A DNA stretch of 64,000 nucleotides from Leuctra nigra. Taxonomy: Eukaryota; Arthropoda; Insecta; Plecoptera; Leuctridae. A program made the position numbers and the translations under genes. This document shows positions 24,618-34,998 of this stretch, piece by piece. The notes beneath the pieces are model-generated. The model did no database searches. It was given only the letters and a program-made list of their open reading frames with translations, and was not told the DNA's origin. Numbering within the stretch: the first letter of the stretch is position 1; the number at the start of each line of letters is the position of its first letter. The stretch covers positions 3,224,001 through 3,288,000 of the forward strand of contig OW203771.1 in NCBI GenBank assembly GCA_934045905.1, read 5' to 3'.

Positions 24618-27600
24618 GGAAGGAAGGAAGGAAGAAAGGAAGGCAGGAAGAAAGGAAGTTAGGAAGGAAGGAAAGAAGGAAGGATGGAAGGATGGAAATT
24701 AAAAATTTTCTCACAGCTCACAGCAAAGCAACCAAGATGAATCTTGAACTCTGTTACGACCAAAGTGCAGTTTCATGTTGACATTTCGGCATAGGCGTTC
24801 GCAGGATTTCTGGTTCTGCCAGGTGTGGACAGGGCAAGGAAAACAATATGTTATGTATGGGTTAAGGGGGATGTGGGGCGGCTCGTCCCCCACCCTGCCC
24901 CGCAGGGCGTTTTTTGGACACTTTGACATAAGTTTTGAGACGTTACGAGGTGTATTTTGTTGAACTATTAATAAACCTGCCCCGCAGGTAATTTTTTGGT
25001 TTTTAGACACTTAGAAACATTTTCTTTAGTTTTTTTTGGTTACAAAATGAAACTATACGTAAAACCCCAGATTTTTTTTCTGTTTTCCTGATATCCAGGG
25101 AGGAAATGCGTCCCCCCCCCCCCGCCCCCTTGCCCCCCCCTGTGAACGCCCATGCATTTCGGGATTAGAAACTTTTTTTTCTGGTCGATAGGCTATTTTT
25201 CAGTAACTTATCTTATTTTAAATACAGTTGAGAAAGAAAGATATTAAAAAGAAATACTAAAGTGATATGAAATAAAGGGGAAGTTAAATCAAGGAAGATA
25301 CTGATAACTTATAACTTATATCCTGAAAGCATCTGAAGGGTACAGGGGAAGAACGCTACATGAGTCCATTTTTAAAAAAAAAATAGTTTAAGGTGTAATC
25401 TTGCAGCAGTGATTTTATTAGCTTTATACCCTATGTTTCTAGAAAATATTACCACAAAATCTTGAAAAACGCAATTGAAATATCGATTTGTATGGAAGAT
25501 AGATACAAGTTTCAACATAAAACCTCGTTAATCTCAGCTTCATCCGAATGTGACTCATAGCGTTATTCCCCTGTACTCTTCATCTGTCCCCCAGTTAGAA
25601 TGAGCAACTCACATGCGTCAAGATGGCGTCCTTCATGTCACTGAGCCACGAGCTGTTCCCGTTGCTCGCAAACCCGTGGGTTATGAAGTAGGTTTGTCTC
25701 GAGCCGATGAAGTCCGAACCCTTGGCGTTGAACTCAGTGTCGGTCTTGCTCAAGTTGAATCTACATTGTGGAAGTATTTATTTAGAGACATCGGACATGA
25801 AGCATGTTGGTGCAATTATATCTCGCAATAGGGAAGTGAAGTAAAGTTAAGATTTTAGAATAATACATATTTTATGAAAGTTGAGATGTTATTGAAGTGG
25901 TATTATTTTTGTTGTGTGATGAATAGTTTTCAAGGAACGAATTTACAAAGTTTGGTAGATTGTAGCTGTCCATGAAACACAATTTGAAGTCACACGCCGA
26001 GTCGGGCGTATAGATAATGTTAGCCAGAGCCGGTTCTATGCATCCCGTAACACAGGGAACACGGCGTGTGACGTACAGCTTGTTTTTGCAGAGGAGTGAA
26101 ATGTCGAAAACTAATAAATTAATTATGGAAAATATGAATTAAAAAATATAATAAAATTTCACATTGCTCTTTGAGGCTATGAACAAAATATAATCTCAGC
26201 ATTCACCTATTCCCCATTAGCATGGAAGAGGTACAGAAAAGGGTCTGGGTTTACAAGTAATCAGGCGCGTAGGAAAACCCTTCTTCTTTCCGTTCCCCTC
26301 CCTAAGATTTTATAACACTCATATACGTGAAGATGAAAGTATGCAGTGTTAAATCGCGTCGAAATGCAAACCTGAAATTCTATTTTTTCCGGGACTGTGC
26401 GCCCCGGACCCCTCGTTGTCTTCGCAGCCAATAGCATATCCAGCTAAAATTATTTTGTAATAGTATCCCCCCTCCTCCCCCTGTAAATATATGTAATATT
26501 CGCCTGATTACGGTGTGGTTATTGTGATTTTAATAAGTTTAGATTAACATAGTTGATCTTCATCTGTCCACCTCTTACAGAAATATCGCAAAGTTGGGAT
26601 AATAAACTCCTCAACTCTTGACGTTCCTCTTAGCCCCTTATTGTTTTCAAGTTCCGGAAAAGTCACGAGAACCCAAAGATCTGATCACGGAAGACACTTG
26701 TACCTTCCATTTACGTCAGGCAGATCGAAGGAATGCCGTGTACAGGTTAGTACAGGGCCCAAATGTAAAGATCACTCTGTCTAATATTCTTCTACCATGT
26801 ACAGGGCCATAACAAGGGGTGTGCGGGCGCGCCAACCAGGGGACGCCAGTAAGCCAAATTTGTATGTAATGACTTTTTAGAACCCAAAATTAATTTTTGC
26901 GTATTAAAAGTACTACTAGGAAAACGCTCAGTGTAACGCGTTGATGAGCGAGCACGGGTACGTGCAAATTCTCGAACCGGAAATGCGTACACAACGCACA
27001 GAAAACATATACATCCATATGGAATTGATTATGATATCAACTTAAAAGTGTATGCTTTTCATCGAAACTTTAAAATAGCATCTAAGCACCTGGTTCATAA
27101 AGCAAATCAGAATCAATTTTCAATTGGCACTGGAAAACATTCATTTCGATACTTCATTACTGACAGATATTAAAAATGTAAATAACTTCATACGTTCTTA
27201 ACTGATTGGGATGAAATTTTGTAAAATAAGAGACAATATTGGTCTTAATGATCATGCAAAATATGAGTTTGATCAGAATTATCGAAGACCGTTTTCATTT
27301 TTCAGCCTATCAGGAGATATTTATTTAAATTTTAACCAATGAATCTGAGTAACGCGTTGATGAGCGAGCACGGATACGCGCAACACCTCGAACCGAAATT
27401 CTGTCTATCGAAAATGTCATTAAAAGCCAATAATTCTAAAATTTCGCCACAGATTTGTATAGAAATCTCAAAACATTCCTAAAATATTGGTCCAAATAAC
27501 CATGCAAAGCTTTAAGTTGATCAATTGAACCTTTATGATTGAACTGTTCCGTGTTAATTTTCAAAAATCACAGGATCTCCTTCAAAAAATATACCTGAGA

Positions 27601-30600
27601 CCACTCATATGATATAAGTGTGTCTACACAATATCAGATCGACTGTTGAACGGTCATTATCAGTTTCATTTGCGTTTGAAAGTTTCTGCTCTAACTACCT
27701 TGCCTTGAACTGAAGAGTCGAAGTCGCCGTGAATTTGACAGCCAACACGCTAATAGTCCGTAAAATGTCAATAACGTTTGGATTTAAACACAGATTAGTA
27801 TGAAAATTGTCAAAAATGCAGATAATGTTGGACCCAACCATCATGCGAAGTTATAAGTTGATCGTTCAATCGGTTATAGTTTAAATTTCTAAAAACACAG
27901 GAAAGATGGTTTTAAATTTTAACCAATGGGAGGATTTGGCTGAAACTTTGTTTGATTGGGTACAATGTTGGGGGTAATGACTTGTCAAAATTTCAATTTG
28001 ATCAAAACAACCAATCGAAAGTTAATTTTTTTTAAATTTGAACCAATCAATGGATTTCAAAAAAATTAGGGTCTGCAACAATCAGAAATGTTACGTACAT
28101 GTGTGCAAAATTTCAGCTCGATCGAAGAAAAACTCTGACCTGTATATCGTCAGTAACAGAAAAAAAAAAAAAAAACAAAAAAAAAAACAGAGGTCCGTGC
28201 CAAAAGAGCCAAATGGAGACGCTCGCTTCGCTCGCTCAAAAAACGCATTGCAGGGCATAGTTAGTGTCCGTGATGATTTCAGTCATAACCAAGAGGTTTA
28301 AGCCCCCCCCCCCCATCTTTCACTTGCGCCAATTAATGCACCCCTTTGCAGAGTTTAAAAATTAAGTTTTGAAATACAAATGTTCTGCTGAAAAATATAT
28401 TAAACTGACAGTCAAAAATGCTTAAAAACAATTGAATTTTTTTTTGAATAAACATTTTCCGTTTCAGGCCCCCGGACCCGCATATGGTAGCGTTTTCTGG
28501 GGACTTGGGGGGTGGGGCACCAAAATTTTGATTTGCACCGGGCTCCGAAATCCCTAGTTACGGCACTGGGTTAGTAGAAGTACGCACCTGCCTCGCTGCT
28601 TGGCCGTGTACAGATAGAATCTGGCCTGGATGAAGTCTGGAGCGTTGGGCGCGGGCAGAGGTCTCGTGAAGGAGAACCACGGCGAGTCCATGGAGAAACA
28701 GCCGAGGTCCCCGTAGCAGACGTCCTCAGGTCGCACCAAGTCAGCTGCTTTGCCCGGGAAAGACATGACCGTGTTGACGGCATCTTCAGCCACTTCCTTG
28801 ACGGTGTCGACTGCATCTGTAGCCACTTCCTTGGTGGCGTTGGCCACGTCCTTCGTGACAGACACGGCCTGGAAACAGAAAACATCTGCATGTTTCAGGG
28901 AATAATCGGGTTTTACACATCTGCACTGGGGTCGTATAACTTTTGTCAACAGTCGATCGACATCTCTTATGGGAGAATAACATTGACACGTCATAGTCGA
29001 GTCAATGCTAATCTCTCATAAGAGTTGTCGATCGCTTGTCGAGCAATGTTATACGATCGCAGGGCTGATAGGAAATTCGAATACAAAAATATTTAAATAT
29101 TTAAAATATTTAAAATATAATTTTCGTCCTACGATCGTAAAATATATTAATAAAGATAAGTCATGAATGCAATTATCAGACAAAGTAAAAGAACAGTAAT
29201 CAAATAATTTTAAGGTTCATGAGTTTCTAATTAGAATAAAAATAAAAATATAAATATAACGGAACAGGTTGGGTGAGTGGTAACGCTCTGAACTTGTATT
29301 CCGGAGGCCCGGGTTCGATTCCCGCGGCCGTCCTTCCTGACTGGAGTTTTTTCGTGGTATTCCCTCAGTCGACAGGCAAATGCTGGGAAGGTACCCTACT
29401 AATAGGCCACGACCGCCTCCTTCCCACCTTCCATCCTTACCTACTCTTCACCATCATCTCCCAATCATCATCATAATCATTCATCCGTCGCCATTAGCCT
29501 CGCTGCAGAACAGTGCGACGTTAAGCCCCAGACAAAAAAATTATGCAACTAATACCATGTCTGTGTACGACTGGTAGTCGCGATATGGGGTAATGTATCA
29601 GGACATGTAGAGGTAACTACACAAGTTTACTCATGAATGTTGCTTACTCCTCCTGCCAGATCCTTGGACTTCTCTGCAGCGGTGGCCACAACGTCCTGGC
29701 CTCCTTGAAGCAGGTCCTTGCCTCCTTGAAGGAGGTCCTTCGTGAATCTTGCACTGTCCCCTGGAAGACGATGCAAGAACAATCAACACAATTAATTGTT
29801 TACTCCCATTACGAAGTCTTTGTCAGAAATATATTTGCGTCCGCGAACCCCGAGAAAATTGTTTGTCAGTTTTAAATAATTCCGAACATTTTGGTGCGAT
29901 TTCGTTTTTGAACAGGAAATAATATACCTATCTAACAAATTGTGTTTTCTTTCGTTAGCAATATTATTTTAACGTTTTTAGAATCACGAATACGCGATCA
30001 TTCAAAAATAAACGAAAGTATCAGGATGATGGTTTAAGAATTAATTTTCATCTAAAATAAGAAAACAATACATGCTCTCGGTGATCTAATTTTTGGGTTT
30101 TTACGGGGAATTGCGAATTCGCTTTTGTGAAATAAATTATATGTTTATAAATGTTTATATCTGACTGAATCAATAACGTCTGATTTATTTCGTATATAAA
30201 CGATCACTAAGTGCTTGATGTGAGATTCATATAATTTCGAGATTCAAATGATTTTATGTTATTTGGTAGCCTAACTTTGTAAAAGTGTGTACACAATTCT
30301 ATTTTACTTGTTGACCCCGCGACTACTTGACAAAGATTGATGAAAACCGACTATTGTTTAGTATATTTAATTGCATCATAGATTATAGAAATGAATGAAC
30401 TTACCTGTGGCCAAAACCCCGAGAAGAATCAACGCTGTGATCCTCATTGTTACAGCCTGGATGCTGCAGTTTCGTCCAGACAATGTTCTGCGAAATCAGA
30501 GTAAACCTTCTTCAATTACTTGCTAATTACGTACTCGTTATTAGGGGAAAACTCTATTAATCAAGTGTATATGAAATACTCGAATTGAGTATCTGATGGG

Positions 30601-31228
30601 CAGTTAAGAATTATTACATAATAATTCTTAACAAAAATTGCGTATCATGAAATGCAGTATTAATATCTGTTGGCCTGGCCTAAGGTTATCACAAATATTT
30701 ACGCAGGGCGCGAACTTGATAAATATTTTCGTAGTGTATAAAACCTTGAGTAGAAATGCATAAACCGAGCACAAAATGGCCAAATTAAAAACGGTATTCG
30801 AAAGACGTATTGGATGATAAAGATTTGATAGTCATCTAACGCTGGGAGTTCTAATTTAATTAATAACAAGGATTGATTATCAAGGAACCTGACCAACAGT
30901 CGATCCATTTCGTTCAAATATATTTTTTTACTTTGGCCAAAAATGGTTTGTATTTATTTATTTTGTAAATTTTAACATGCAAAACCTTGGTTTCATAGTT
31001 TGGTAACTTTTCGTTCGTTTGGGAACTATAAAAATTGTATAAACAAGTTATATTTTGAGTCGCAATATTTAAAAAAAAATTATAATATTTGGGAAATTAT
31101 TATCAATATAATAATTCGATTGCAGCCTGCTTTTAAAATCAATATTACAAATCTATTTCTTTTCACTTCCTACCTGTGGCTATAAGTCCAACACACAGCC
31201 GCACGCGGGAAAATCACAAGTCCAACTG
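12844..31228 (-). CDS. LIP2: complete secreted pancreatic-type lipase
   Basis: CDS exons on the minus strand: 30447-30405, 29760-29648, 28868-28588, 25760-25613, 23193-23090, 22385-22258, 20504-20425, 18974-18803, 17980-17857, 14939-14788 and 12914-12844; total 1416 nt, 471 aa. Phases are 1,0,2,0,2,1,0,1,2,1 and all junctions are GT-AG. The product has a signal peptide (MRITALILLGVLAT), short KDLLQGG and 11-mer helical repeats, then a full lipase domain: CYGDLGCF, FITHGF, GHSLGAQ (Ser), ALDPAQPAF (Asp), HVDFYMNGG, CPHGRSYEF (His) and a C-terminal SFAVATNSNNPFC, ending in a Ser/Lys-rich tail. The triad is intact and the length is typical of the family. Expected role: extracellular acyl-ester hydrolysis; the substrate is unknown. 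It is a tandem paralogue of LIP1. The least certain parts are exon 11 and which exon 10 acceptor is used. Confidence 0.88.
12957..13840 (+). mobile_element. Repeat family B copy in LIP2 intron 10
   Basis: Starts aggaaaacgctctgaataac and ends with gacgctcgcttcgctcgctc preceded by an A-rich tract and gagatccgtgccaaaagagc. Confidence 0.7.
13912..14382 (+). mobile_element. Element fragment starting cagtggcgtaacta, with long G run
   Basis: The start resembles a common hAT-like MITE end, whose inverse appears at 28554-28570. A poly-G run is at 14333-14349. The 3' limit is set only by the next element. Confidence 0.35.
14383..14746. mobile_element. MITE family F with C/G-rich subterminal tracts, LIP2 intron 10
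   Basis: Starts ggggctgtgtataaaggacg and ends with cgtcatttatgcactgcccc; flanked by CTA on both sides. A second copy is at 50241-50604. Middle block: gcgaaatttccggtcccgac. Confidence 0.75.
14788..14939 (-). CDS. LIP2 exon 10: C-terminal cap of lipase domain, at the end of the 119-bp array
   Basis: The acceptor is TATGTTCACAG at 14940-14950, the leftmost of 19 equivalent acceptors. The exon reads IISAGHLAKAVVAHKECEAV, then EDC, PLGIQAVDYPGRG and SNNPFC. PFC near the C-terminus is typical of the family. The donor TGCA|GTGAGT leaves phase 1. If the donor were ignored, the frame would run to a TAG at 14747 inside a MITE end. Joining to 12914 is preferred because phase, a strong acceptor and a stop all agree. 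Confidence 0.75.
14864..17118 (-). repeat. 119-bp minisatellite, about 19 copies, made from LIP2 intron 9 end plus exon 10 start
   Basis: The motif cagtcctccacagcttcaca recurs at 14871 + 119k for k = 0 to 18. On the minus strand each unit holds a branch-like TTCTGAC, the acceptor TATGTTCACAG and the first 72 or so nt of exon 10. Only the leftmost unit continues into the rest of exon 10. Two common variants alternate (tttcttg/tgtcttg and tgaccgg/tggccgg), so the units are homogenised but not identical. All lies between exon 9 (17857) and exon 10. Confidence 0.95.
17169..17193 (+). repeat. Poly-T tract
   Basis: About 25 T in a row, 50 bp from the right end of the 119-bp array; it could be a retroelement tail on the minus strand. 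Confidence 0.9.
17385..17660. other. GC-rich island, unidentified
   Basis: About 270 bp of strongly GC-richer sequence in AT-rich LIP2 intron 9, with clusters of CCTCCC and GGGCC. Open frames exist on both strands but resemble no family I know. A retroelement 5' piece is possible. Confidence 0.35.
18614..18771. mobile_element. Foldback element family H in LIP2 intron 8
   Basis: Inverse arms cagtagcaccgtgttactgt / acagtaacacggtgctactg, with acctaatatcgcca / tggcgatattaggt outside. A second copy is at 52386-52552. Confidence 0.8.
19129..19665. mobile_element. TTAA-site MITE family A in LIP2 intron 7
   Basis: TTAA at both ends; termini aaggtgctgcaagcgctagc and the inverse of aaggtgacaagagcgctcgg. 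Near full length (537 bp), the same as the 48341 copy. Confidence 0.85.
20100..20335 (+). repeat. Dispersed repeat L
   Basis: Shared with about 51150-51370, e.g. ataattttcctataacttct / ataattttcctatacctcct and gaaaactcaatataa. The class is unknown. Confidence 0.55.
20606..20878. mobile_element. MITE family J in LIP2 intron 6
   Basis: Starts tctgaagggtacagggaaat and ends with ttccctgtacaagcctgtac then ccttca. Copy at 25330-25585. Confidence 0.65.
21268..21475. mobile_element. Foldback element with gcctgatttacacgg ends
   Basis: Left aagcctgatttacacggtac, right gtggccgtgtaaatcgggct. Inner cttctgtgtcac / gtgacacagaag. Confidence 0.75.
21703..21920. mobile_element. Foldback element with cggccaaacaaaa ends
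   Basis: Left acactcggccaaacaaaaat, right gttttgtttggccaagtgta. Confidence 0.7.
22001..22122. mobile_element. 122-bp hairpin MITE
   Basis: Arms of about 33 bp: ctgcgtttcaccaagattct / agaatcttggtgaaacgcag, bounded by taaggctg and cagcctaa. Confidence 0.8.
22630..22950. mobile_element. Foldback MITE in LIP2 intron 5
   Basis: Left cctgaattacacggttcaag, right cttgaatcgtgtaattcagc; several ttgaattcaa palindromes within. Confidence 0.75.
23214..23752. mobile_element. Diverged family A MITE in LIP2 intron 4
   Basis: Has gattttgcagctctttgcag, ttagggttatcccttggtac and ctaaaacggccgag in the family order, with many changes and worn ends. Confidence 0.65.
24541..24702 (+). repeat. (GAAA)n then (GGAA)n microsatellite
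   Basis: About 18 GAAA units followed by imperfect GGAA. It explains the KERKKERK and LSFFLSFF frames. Confidence 0.95.
24788..25156. mobile_element. Foldback element with gcgttcgcagg ends
   Basis: Starts ataggcgttcgcaggatttc and ends with cccctgtgaacgcccatgca. Low-complexity C run near 25110. Confidence 0.55.
25330..25585. mobile_element. MITE family J copy in LIP2 intron 4
   Basis: gcatctgaagggtacagggg at the left and ttcccctgtactcttcatct at the right; shares aaaacgcaattgaaatatcg with the 20606 copy (caat/caatt variants). Confidence 0.65.
26918..28238 (+). mobile_element. Composite family B element, about 1.32 kb, LIP2 intron 3
   Basis: Starts aggaaaacgctcagtgtaac. At about 27352 a second 5' end begins (gtaacgcgttgatgagcgag). 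It ends with gacgctcgcttcgctcgctc. Almost identical to 55828-57152 along its whole length. Confidence 0.8.
28300..28572 (-). mobile_element. Element fragment ending cctagttacggcactg
   Basis: C-rich start, ggaccccg..ggtgggg body and the end cctagttacggcactgggtt; related to the 13912 fragment in reverse. Confidence 0.4.
28588..28868 (-). CDS. LIP2 exon 3: short 11-mer region and start of lipase domain
   Basis: 281 nt (phase 0 to 2). It starts AVSVTKDVANATKEV and continues in 11-residue units (VATDAVDTVKE, VAEDAVNTVMS) before CYGDLGCF, PWFSFTRPLPAP and RFYLYT. It shows the ancestral short form of the region that expanded in LIP1. Only one sequon (NAT) is obvious here. Confidence 0.88.
28915..29063. 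mobile_element. Foldback element in LIP2 intron 2
   Basis: Inverse arms ggtcgtataac / gttatacgatcgcag and gatctc..ataag blocks: tcgatcgacatctcttatgg / ctcataagagttgtcgatcg. Confidence 0.65.
29261..29541 (+). mobile_element. tRNA-derived SINE
   Basis: Box A-like ttgggtgagtggtaacgc and box B gggttcgattccc (29311-29323) are spaced as in a tRNA head. The body holds atgctgggaaggtaccctac and cgctgcagaacagtgcgacg, and it ends in an A-rich tail. Headless relatives occur at 38481-38640 (minus) and 35441-35550. Confidence 0.8.
29648..29760 (-). CDS. LIP2 exon with KDLLQGG repeats
   Basis: 113 nt, entered in phase 1 and left in phase 0. It encodes a Lys/Asp/Leu/Gly-rich segment with two adjacent copies of KDLLQGG and then QDVVATAAEKSKDLAGG. 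The duplicated 21-nt block is visible in the DNA. LIP1 exon 2 (119 nt) is its counterpart and keeps only SKDLVGGDKNLIQG. It is probably part of the same amphipathic-helix region as the 11-mers. Confidence 0.8.
30405..30487 (-). CDS. LIP2 exon 2 of the mRNA: end of 5'UTR and signal-peptide start
   Basis: The acceptor TTTCGCAG ends at 30488. The first ATG in the exon is at 30447 and opens MRITALILLGVLAT, a hydrophobic signal peptide. The 43-nt coding part and donor ACAG|GTAAGT match LIP1 exon 1 in length and phase. Confidence 0.8.
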
Positions 31229-31250
31229 CACGGATCTCGTGTTATATAGC
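31174..31250 (-). promoter_or_regulatory. LIP2 core promoter and non-coding first exon
   Basis: On the minus strand, TATATAA lies at 31248-31242. About 20 nt downstream is GCAGTTG (around 31229), a possible initiator. The leader then runs to a good donor, CCACAG|GTAGGAAG, with the exon ending at 31174. It would splice to the acceptor at 30488. The promoter call is from motif position only. Confidence 0.5.
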
Positions 31251-31612
31251 ATCTAGCGACCTTGGCAATGCAGAGTTATCATCTGACAGATACACGGACA
31301 TCACAGAGGCAACGTGCTGCCAATTATAAGCGCCATTTACACAGGATGCATGTCAATAGCAGTTGCAAGAGAGATTATAAATAAATATAATTGATATGTT
31401 TTTTTTCATATGCGTACAAAGTAACGGAGTCTGAATAATTTTTGGGAAAAAAATGTCTACAAATTAATTTGATTGATAGTAATTTGTAATTGGTGGTTAT
31501 GGTTGGGTAAGTGTCAGAACAACGCGGAAGTTAAAATGGGCCAAGTCAACATATTATTTACCTAAACATGTAAAAATACTTTGAAATTCGTTTTTATAGT
31601 GCGGTAGGTAGG

Positions 31613-32007
31613 ATCCCCATAAAAAACACTCCGTGTAAAAAAACAGCCAAGTCTCTTCAACTAAAAAAAAAATTATGAAATCTAAAAATTCTGCACTGAA
31701 ACGTAGTGATATCAAAAAATGAGCCAAGTCAAAACTTTATTTGAAAATTAAAAAATACTTGGCGCATCGTGTATATAAATAGCTTAGAAGTATAGGCTAG
31801 ATATAAATACATATACTTATAGTACCTATACCTACAATGCCCTAAAAAAACGATGCGCCAAGTATTTTTTAATTTTCAAATAAAGTTTTGACTTGGCTCA
31901 TTTTTTGATATCACTACGTTTCAGTGCAGAATTTTTAGATTTCATAATTTTTTTTTTAGTTGAAGAGACTTGGCTGTTTTTTTACACGGAGTGTTTTTTA
32001 TGGGGAT
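31613..32007. mobile_element. Perfect long hairpin: 158-bp arms, 79-nt loop
   Basis: Base-by-base comparison of 31613-31770 with the inverse of 31850-32007 shows no mismatch. The arms start atccccataaaaaacactcc. A decayed arm at 8838 shows that it is a repeat family. Confidence 0.9.
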
Positions 32008-33332
32008 ATCACTTATTTTTTTAGTTTATTTACACAACTTGTAAAACTTATTAGGGCAACAATGGCTAATTCCTTTAAAAAAATACGCCATTTCCGAATT
32101 AGTTACTAAAAAAATATTGTTTGGAGCTAAATTTAAACTTAAAGTGATATGCCATGAAGAATTGCGAAAGCATCGTTCCAATAGGTCCAGCCGTTTTCGA
32201 GATATGGCATCACTTCCGGTTTTCAAAATGGCGGCTGAAAGCTCTTACACATTGTAGGTATTAATATGTATATAAATACTAATATTTCATTATAAGCCTT
32301 CTGAATATATAGTTGGTTTTTATATAAAGGGAAGTGAATTTAAGCAGATTTCGCTAAACTATGACGTCATTTCCGGTTTCAGTAAAAAGAAAACTTTAAT
32401 TTAACTATTGTTATTTCATAAAGAGGACCGTCTGAATCGATTGGCGCAAATTTCGTTCCGATCGGTTAAGCCGTTTTTGAGATATGACGTCACTTCCGGT
32501 TTCAAAATGGCGACTACCGGTTTGATTTATAAAAAGGCACCTCAGACGCCAAAAGTGCACATGTGGTAAAAATTTCAGATCGATCGGCTAAGCCGTTTAG
32601 GCTGTGGCGGTGATAGCGGTGTTTCCTGATATCATCAGATAGGTTTTAAAAGGGGTGTAATTTCACTGTTTTCACGGCCCTCTAGCACGCAAATGGCATA
32701 ACCTATTGTTCCCAAATTTAGTATATGGAGTGGGGTGGGCCATAGCTCGAAATTAAGATATTTCACAACAATGTGAGATTTTCCAATTTTATGATCCAGT
32801 AGGCCGAAAATGCCATGTTGTTGCTTACAGTAAAAGTGTTTGGTCTGCTCCTCGGTTTATTAGGCATTTACGGTATGTTGAGTGACTGTGAGTGTACGGT
32901 ACGACTTGGCTGGGTGGAGCGACCGCTCCACTAGACCACTAGATAATGATTTCGAACCTTTATACTTAATACTTATAACCATTTTTATACACAATGTAGG
33001 TTTTCTGAGTTTTAAATGTACGTGTTGACATAATAGGCAATATTTGATACCACTTTAATTTTCAGAAATGATTATGTTTTTATTTTTTTAGTTGGAGTGT
33101 GTTGGCTTCCATTTTAGATACAGCGTGTTTTATGTGTTTAAGTGTTTATGTGTTTAGTGTGTTTAAGAGGATAGGGACAAAAAGAATCGAACTGAATAAT
33201 TAACACAATTGTTTAAATAAATATTCGCATTGAAGAGACTTGTGTTGTTACAGTTGCATGTGTTTACTTTATTAATTAATTACAGTGGGTTTATTATGTT
33301 TATAGTGCAGGTTCAAGTGTAGAAAAAATGCT
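32008..33332. other. Spacer with ttccggtttcaaaatggc repeats
   Basis: Several blocks of cacttccggtttcaaaatgg and gatcggttaagccgttt, typical of degenerate dispersed repeats. No gene-like frame. Confidence 0.5.
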
Positions 33333-34014
33333 TTCCGCTCGATTGGAGTGCCGAAATTGATTTTTTCATAATTATCGATTGTTTACATAATTCTTAATAT
33401 TACCTGACGTGCCTTCAATTTTTTGGGTGGCCATCTTGGAAAATATGGCGGAAAACGTTCATTTTACAAATTATTTAATTGTTGGTAGAGTAAAGGTTGA
33501 AAAATTATGAAATAATTCACTAAAACTAACTCAAATATGGGGACTTGAAAAAAAAATACGCCGTGAACGAATTTTATTTTTTCATTGTTGGAATTGACCA
33601 ATCACGTTTCTGTGTTTTTTTGCTCTCAATTTATTATGAAACGCGTAGACTTAGACTAAAATATGTAGAATTAAAATTTGTAGACAATTTCATTTTGAAC
33701 AATATGCGTTTTAAAAAAAATTATGTTTTTTTAGAAAAAAACTTAATTTAAAAAAAAAAAAAAAAATTGTTTACGGCGTATTTTTTTTTAAGTCACTATA
33801 TTTGAGTTAGTTTTAGTGAATTATTTCATAATTTTTCAATATTTCCTCTACCAACAATTAAATAATTTGTAAAATTTACGTTTTTCGTTCGTTTTCCGCC
33901 ATATTTTCCAAGATGGCCACCAAAAAAATTGAAGGCACGTCAGGTAATATTAAGAATGATGTAAACAATCGATAATTATGAAAAAATCAATTTCGGCACT
34001 CCAATCGAGCGGAA
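33333..34014. mobile_element. Large foldback element, arms about 240 bp
   Basis: Left ttccgctcgattggagtgcc, right ggcactccaatcgagcggaa; inner tacgccgtgaac / gtttacggcgta. A-rich centre. Confidence 0.8.
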
Positions 34015-34809
34015 TTACATTTGCTCCCCTACTATTACCAGTATCAGGCTGGATATTATTTGTTTCTACTAACATCAAAATGTTATCGAATGCCATATTG
34101 AAATAAAGTTTGACACCTAATCTTTGGTTTGACATTAAAAGTAAAACATGTTGTTTTCACTTCTATCATTATAGAACGAGTCATTTTAAATCATTTCATA
34201 TCATAACCTTATCGGTCAATGTCGCATAAACTAAATGATATAAAATATATTAAATAAAGTGTGTTATAAAAAACAGTTCCAGCTAACTTGCGATAATATA
34301 AACGGAAATGAGCATCAAAACAGTTTCATATTGTGATAAAAAAATTATTCCATCCTGAAATGTTGATAGAAAATTAACCGGACGTTCTAACTGACACTTG
34401 ATTAGCTAATGATCCGCTACAATCACAACATCAAAACAACAAGTAGAAGCTAGGACGATAGCAATCGTCCTAGGTAGAAGTAAGCCTGGAGCAAGCCATT
34501 TGACCGATATTGACCCGGGTGATTATAACATATTCGAGAAAATAAGGAACACAACTGACCTCTGGTGGATTCTTTGGTACTAGGATAATGGAGGATATAA
34601 AGGGTTTATGTAAATAAATGATATAAAAATTGCTTTAGTTGTTTGTTATGGCTAAAAAAGTAAACTTGTAACTAAATCTAAATTTAATTTGTTTCCCTTT
34701 TTCACTGCCCTGTGGAAACACGAACATCAAAATAAAAAAGTGCATCTAAAAAGTGTCCTGCCAGAAGTGGCTCCATCACGTATCGCTTATTTGTTCGAAT
34801 TGTAATCAA

Positions 34810-34998
34810 TAGACCAATTCAGAAATTATCTGGATGGCTCTGGATTCTAATGAATTTCACATGCAGTATGATTTTCCAAGTGTGTATTCATATTGTAACC
34901 CGTTGTTGTAAAACACTGATAGATATATGGAAAACCAAACTGCATGTGAATTTATCTAGAAACCAGAGCCACCCAGATATTTTCTAAATTGGTCTATA
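34810..34998. mobile_element. Foldback element with ccaattcagaaa ends
   Basis: atagaccaattcagaaatta / tttctaaattggtctat and ctggatggctctggattcta / accagagccacccag. A related copy is near 37225-37405. Confidence 0.65.

Noticed and set aside
24441..24714. KERKKERK and LSFFLSFF frames
   Set aside because: Translation of the (GAAA)n tract.
33545..33751. AT-rich 68-codon frame
   Set aside because: Inside the foldback element at 33333-34014 and of low complexity.
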